Part shown: positions 60,583 to 64,000 of the stretch, piece by piece
Numbering within the stretch: position 1 is the stretch's first letter
Layout of the letters: each line of letters begins with the position of its first letter
Assembly: GCF_018141525.1 (NCBI RefSeq)
Contig: NZ_CP064655.1
Span: forward strand, 248,001-312,000
DNA length: 64,000 nucleotides
Source of the DNA: Miltoncostaea marina
Lineage (GTDB): Bacteria; Actinomycetota; Thermoleophilia; Miltoncostaeales; Miltoncostaeaceae
Direction: 5' to 3'
The notes under the pieces: model-generated
Told to the model about the DNA's origin: nothing
What the model saw: only the letters and a program-made list of their open reading frames with translations
The model's database searches: none
Made by a program: the position numbers and the translations under genes

Positions 60583-61046
60583 CGGTCTCCTCCCAGGAGG
60601 CGTCCAGCGATTGCGCGAACCTGCTTGCCGTCGGCGGCCGAGCCGACGCGGCCCATGACGGCCTTCATCACGCGGCCGAGGTCCGAGGGCCCCGAGGCCC
60701 CCTCGGCGGCGATGACCTCCGAGACGACGGCCTCGATCGCGGCCTCGTCCATCTGGGCGGGGAGGTACGGCTCGAGCACGGCCATCTCGGCCGTCTCCTG
60801 CTGCACGAGGTCGTCGCGCCCGCCCGCCCGGAACTGCTCGATCGACTCGCGGTGCTGCTTGACCAGCCCGCGCAGCACGCGCGCGGCCCCGTCGTCGCCG
60901 AGCGGCCCGCGGGCCTCGATCTCGGCGTTCTTCAGCGCGGCCCGCGCGCGGCGGATCGCGCCGACGCGCAGCTTGTCGCCGGCGCGCATCGCGGTCTTGA
61001 GGTCCTCATCGAGGCGGGCGGCGACGCCCGTCGTGTCCTGTGCCAT
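60579..61046 (-). CDS. yqeY: GatB/YqeY-domain protein
   Basis: 155 residues: LDEDLKTAMRAGDKLRVGAIRRARAALKNAEIEARGPL and FRAGGRDDLVQQETAEMAVLEPYLPAQMDEAAIEAVVSEV, GPSDLGRVMKAVMGRVGSAADGKQV, the standard YqeY fold related to the GatB C-terminal domain. It probably binds tRNA or helps tRNA-dependent amidation. It sits between the membrane protein and the acidic protein on one minus-strand unit. Confidence 0.92.
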   Translation of the reverse strand: MAQDTTGVAARLDEDLKTAMRAGDKLRVGAIRRARAALKNAEIEARGPLGDDGAARVLRGLVKQHRESIEQFRAGGRDDLVQQETAEMAVLEPYLPAQMDEAAIEAVVSEVIAAEGASGPSDLGRVMKAVMGRVGSAADGKQVRAIAGRLLGGDR

Positions 61047-61049
61047 CCG

Positions 61050-61763
61050 TCACATCCTCCCGTCGCGGTCGACCCTAACGAGCCGCGCCGCGGCGCGCCG
61101 CCGCCCGAACGGCCGGTCGAGCAGCCAGAACAGCGCCAGGGCCAGCGCGGCGGCGCTCGCCACGTACCAGGGCCAGGGGCCCATCAGGTCGAGCAGGCTG
61201 CCCCTGCCGGGCGGCTCGCGCAGGAACATGTAGTTGCCGTCGAACGCCCACGAGGCGAGCCCCGCGGCCACGGCGACGGGCACGGTCCACGCGACGACGC
61301 GCAGCGGGGCGCCGGGGCGCGGCGTGCGGCGCAGCCCCCACGCCAGCAGCGTGGCCGCCGCGAGCACGCCCGAGTGGGCCACCACGAACCACCACCAGCG
61401 GTAGTCGGGGAACGAGCGGCCGAGGTCCGGCGTGATCAGCGCCTGCAGCGTGGCGGTGAAGGCCCAGAAGTACGTCAGCTCGAACGCCAGCGGGGAGGGG
61501 CGCCACAGCGCCGCGATCGCGACCAGCGTCGCCACGTCGGTCAGGTGCACGGGCAGGTCGTCGCGCGCGGAGAGCCCCACGTCGAGGTGGTGGACCACGG
61601 TGAAGACCACCTCGTTCGCCAGCAGGAGCGCCGCGAGCGCCCACCCGGCCAGCCGCGGCCACCGCGCGTCCGCGGGCGCGCGGCGCGCCCCCGCGCCGAT
61701 CGCCACGCAGGCCACGGCCGTGCCCGCCAGGACCGCGAGGTGCTCGGCGGAGAAGGCGTCCAT
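61050..61763 (-). CDS. TIGR02206/YwaF-family membrane protein
   Basis: 237 residues with about seven hydrophobic segments. Family landmarks: FSAEHLAVLAGTAVACVAIGAG, DLPVHLTDVATLVAIAALW, ELTYFWAFTATLQALITPDLGRSFPDYRWWWFVVAHSGVLAA, DGNYMFLREPPGRGSLLDLMGPWPWYV. Function of this family is unproven. The yqeY start follows its stop closely (3 bases). Confidence 0.85.
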   Translation of the reverse strand: MDAFSAEHLAVLAGTAVACVAIGAGARRAPADARWPRLAGWALAALLLANEVVFTVVHHLDVGLSARDDLPVHLTDVATLVAIAALWRPSPLAFELTYFWAFTATLQALITPDLGRSFPDYRWWWFVVAHSGVLAAATLLAWGLRRTPRPGAPLRVVAWTVPVAVAAGLASWAFDGNYMFLREPPGRGSLLDLMGPWPWYVASAAALALALFWLLDRPFGRRRAAARLVRVDRDGRM

Positions 61764-61775
61764 GCGGCGGCTCGG

Positions 61776-63128
61776 CTAGAAGGGCTGGTCGTCCTCCCGC
61801 AGGCGGGCGCGGATGGCCCGCAGGCGGGCCGACAGCTCGCCCTCGGCGCCGCGGTCGGTGGGTTCGTAGAAGACCCGGTCCTCGAGGCCCTCCGGCATGA
61901 GCGAGCCCTCCACCACGGCGTCGGGGTGGTCGTGGGGGTAGACGTAGCCGGCCCCGTGCCCCAGCCCGCGGGCGTTGGCCACGCTCGCGTCGCGCAGCGC
62001 CAGCGGCGGCCGCCGGGCGCCCTCGCGCTCCACCTCGGCCAGGGCGGCGTCGATGGCGCGGTACGCGGCGTTCGACTTGGGCGCGAGCGCGATGTACGTC
62101 GTCGCCTGGGCGAGCGAGATGCGCGCCTCCGGGAGCCCCACGAACTCCACGGCGCGGCCGGCGGCCACGGCGACCTGGAGGGCGCGCGGGTCGGCGTTGC
62201 CCACGTCCTCGCTGGCGGCCACGATGAGCCGCCGCGCGATGAACTTGGGGTCCTCGCCGCCGCTCAGCATCACGGCGAGGTAGTAGATCGCCGCGTCCGG
62301 GTCGCTGGCGCGCAGGCTCTTGATGAACGCCGAGATGGTGTCGTAGTGGGCGTCGCCGGCGCGGTCGTAGACGACGGCGCGGCCGCCGGAGGCGGCCCGC
62401 ACCGCGTCGAGCGAGATGGCGGCGCCGTCGGTCGTGCCGGCGGCGGCCGCCTCGAGCAGGTTGAGCGCGCCCCGGGCGTCGCCGCCCGCGCGGGCCACGA
62501 TCGCGTCGCGGGCCTCGGGGGTCAGGCGCACCCGCCCGGCCAGGCCCCGCTCGTCGGCCGCGGCGCGGTCGAGCAGGCGCCCCACGTCGCGGGGGCCCAG
62601 CGGCTCCAGCACCCACACGCGCATGCGCGACACGAGCGCCGCGTTGACCTCGTACCAGGGGTTCTGGGTGGTGGCGCCGATGAGGGTGACGAGGCCGTCC
62701 TCGACCGCCGGCAGCAGGGCGTCCTGCTGGGCGCGGTTGAAGCGGTGGATCTCGTCGAGGAAGAGCACCGTGCGGGTGCCGGCGGCCAGGCGGTCGCGGG
62801 CCCGCGCCATGGTCGCCCGCACGTCGGCGACCGTGGCCGACACCGCAGACAGCTCCTCGAACGCGGCCGAGGTGCTGTGGGCCACGACGCGGGCGAGGGT
62901 CGTCTTGCCGCTGCCCGGCGGCCCGTAGAGGATCATCGACGGCACCCGGTCGGCGACGATCGCCTCGCGCAGCGCGCCGCCGGGGCCGAGCAGCGCCTCC
63001 TGGCCCACGACCTCGTCGATGCGCTCCGGGCGCATGCGGGCGGCGAGCGGCCGCGAGCGCTGCAGGCGCGACTCGACCGCCTCGCCGAAGAGGTCGCCCT
63101 GCGGCGGCCCGCCGCCGCGGCGGGCCAT
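61776..63128 (-). CDS. rarA: Replication-associated recombination protein A (AAA+ ATPase)
   Basis: 450 residues. Opens MARRGGGPPQGDLFGEAVESRLQRSRPLAARMRP with the typical DLF/PLAxRxRP entry, then Walker A LYGPPGSGKTTLARVVAH, Walker B TVLFLDEIHRFNRAQQDALLPAVE, sensor-1 LIGATTQNP and the MgsA/RarA C-terminal domain (DPDAAIYYLAVMLSGGEDPKFIARRLIVAASEDVGNADPRAL). It works at stalled replication forks. ATG 63128; its first base overlaps the stop of the upstream MFS gene (TGATG). Confidence 0.95.
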   Translation of the reverse strand: MARRGGGPPQGDLFGEAVESRLQRSRPLAARMRPERIDEVVGQEALLGPGGALREAIVADRVPSMILYGPPGSGKTTLARVVAHSTSAAFEELSAVSATVADVRATMARARDRLAAGTRTVLFLDEIHRFNRAQQDALLPAVEDGLVTLIGATTQNPWYEVNAALVSRMRVWVLEPLGPRDVGRLLDRAAADERGLAGRVRLTPEARDAIVARAGGDARGALNLLEAAAAGTTDGAAISLDAVRAASGGRAVVYDRAGDAHYDTISAFIKSLRASDPDAAIYYLAVMLSGGEDPKFIARRLIVAASEDVGNADPRALQVAVAAGRAVEFVGLPEARISLAQATTYIALAPKSNAAYRAIDAALAEVEREGARRPPLALRDASVANARGLGHGAGYVYPHDHPDAVVEGSLMPEGLEDRVFYEPTDRGAEGELSARLRAIRARLREDDQPF

Positions 63129-64000
63129 CAGACCGCCTCCCCCGCCCGGCGCCCGGCGGGCAGCGCGAGGGCGAGCAGCCCGCCGATCAGCGGCAGCGCC
63201 GCGACGCCCCACAGGGCGGCCTCGCGGCCGGCCGCGTCGGCGAGCGCGCCGAAGATCGCCAGGCCCGGCGGGGCGGACCCGATCGCGCCGAAGCCGATCA
63301 TCAGCCCGGCCGCCAGGGCGAGCTGGTCCGGCATGTACTCCTGGCCCATCACCACCGTCACCGAGAAGGACGACATCAGCACGAAGCCCGCGGCCGCCAG
63401 GGGGACGATCGCCGGCGCCCCGTCCAGCAGGATGAACGCGGCGAGCAGGGGGCCCACCACGGGCATGCTCCAGACCAGCATCCGCCGCCCGCCCACCCGG
63501 TCGGCCAGCCAGGCGCCGGCGAGGGTGCCGGCGGCGCCGGCGCCCGAGAAGGCGACGACCGCGAAGCCGGCCGCCTGGTCCGAGAAGCCGCGCTCGTCGG
63601 TCAGCAGCAGCGGCACCAGCGCGAGGGCGCAGAACTGGGTCCACGTGCGCATGCTGGTCACGAGCAGGAGCAGGGCCACCGCGCCGGTGCTCGCCCGGCG
63701 CACCGCGCGGGCCGCGCGCGGCAGCCGCGGCGGCACCGGCACGGCGAGCCGGCGCCGCTCGGCGTGCAGCCACGCGGCGACCACCACGCCGGGCACGAGG
63801 AAGACGAGCGTGGCCCGCGCGTCGAGGACGGGGATGAAGAGCGCGGCGATGAGCGGTCCCACCGCGAAGCCGGCGTTGCCGCCGAGCATGAACCAGGCGA
63901 CGCCCGTCGCCTTGCGGTCGGCCGAGATGGCGTTGGCGACCCGGGCGGCCTCCGGGTGGAAGGCCGCGATGCCGAGGCCTGAGCCCACGATGCAGGCGAG
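63128..64000 (-). CDS. MFS transporter, 5' end cut by window edge
   Basis: The frame is open to base 64000, so the N-terminus is outside. The visible ~290 residues hold about eight membrane segments; the start (LACIVGSGLGIAAFHPEAARVANAISADRKATG) contains the FHPEA motif typical of the FSR (fosmidomycin-resistance) group. LADRVGGRRMLVWSMP is the second-half loop. It probably exports drugs or other small molecules. It overlaps rarA by one base on the same strand. Confidence 0.82.
   Translation of the reverse strand, partial: LACIVGSGLGIAAFHPEAARVANAISADRKATGVAWFMLGGNAGFAVGPLIAALFIPVLDARATLVFLVPGVVVAAWLHAERRRLAVPVPPRLPRAARAVRRASTGAVALLLLVTSMRTWTQFCALALVPLLLTDERGFSDQAAGFAVVAFSGAGAAGTLAGAWLADRVGGRRMLVWSMPVVGPLLAAFILLDGAPAIVPLAAAGFVLMSSFSVTVVMGQEYMPDQLALAAGLMIGFGAIGSAPPGLAIFGALADAAGREAALWGVAALPLIGGLLALALPAGRRAGEAV

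Overview
This 64 kb window is a very GC-rich, gene-dense chromosomal segment from an actinobacterium. GC-rich codon use, frequent GTG starts, leaderless-looking promoters (TANNNT a few bases before the start codon), perfect GC hairpins without U-tracts and a CIRCE-controlled groES-groEL operon all fit Actinomycetota. The gene content (MalT-like ATPase/BTAD regulators, CYP152, DUF5718-like, alpha-E/ATP-grasp/transglutaminase cassette) reminds me of Thermoleophilia/Solirubrobacterales. That placement is inference from memory, not a database result. No rRNA, CRISPR array, prophage, integrase or insertion sequence is visible; one tRNA (Phe, GAA) is present.

Layout. 1-5.7 kb: a DsbA-like oxidoreductase (cut by the window edge), a MalT-type ATPase regulator split by a frameshift from its winged-helix/BTAD end, an acetoacetate decarboxylase-family protein, and bioY behind a 16-bp perfect inverted repeat. 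5.8-13.6 kb: a secreted double P-domain protein with three copies of an unrecognised C-terminal module, a CYP152 peroxygenase, a DUF5718-like protein, and a compact operon of a molybdopterin oxidoreductase lacking iron-sulfur cysteines, a His-rich helical protein and a membrane protein. 13.7-23.2 kb: accessory metabolism and regulators (GltB-like FMN enzyme, SRPBCC, NmrA/AraC pair, phosphotransferase, PPOX-fold protein, WYL regulator divergent from a VOC protein), a decayed PQQ beta-propeller pseudogene and a methyltransferase. 23.7-30.3 kb: tRNA-Phe, a secreted protein plus two-component system, trpB2, a NifU/Nfu-like protein, pyrE-like and rsgA.

30.4-41 kb: an unusual 496-residue protein with fourteen near-identical TGWEALEKWV units, a NUDIX hydrolase, an ASCH protein, CIRCE-groES-groEL, an MFS transporter, the ATP-grasp/alpha-E/transglutaminase cassette, a 770-bp gene-poor stretch, and clpP. 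41-49 kb: a sulfite-oxidase-type Mo enzyme, Kelch lipoprotein, inositol-phosphatase family enzyme, DUF1015 protein, and a UvrD-type helicase-nuclease overlapping an OB-HD exonuclease-like gene. 49-64 kb: a heavily frameshifted VWA protein, ychF, a DUF3107-like protein, a tightly overlapped six-gene minus-strand run (methylmalonyl-CoA epimerase, nicotinate phosphoribosyltransferase, YcnI, SRPBCC, DUF1385), a secreted propeller-like protein overlapping a double-domain ThyX-family protein, an S8 protease, YqeY, a TIGR02206 membrane protein, RarA and a truncated MFS transporter.

Several genes are broken by frame changes, most equivalent to one missing base in a G/C run. This may reflect real decay or uncorrected long-read indels, and it should be settled before any broken gene is called a pseudogene.
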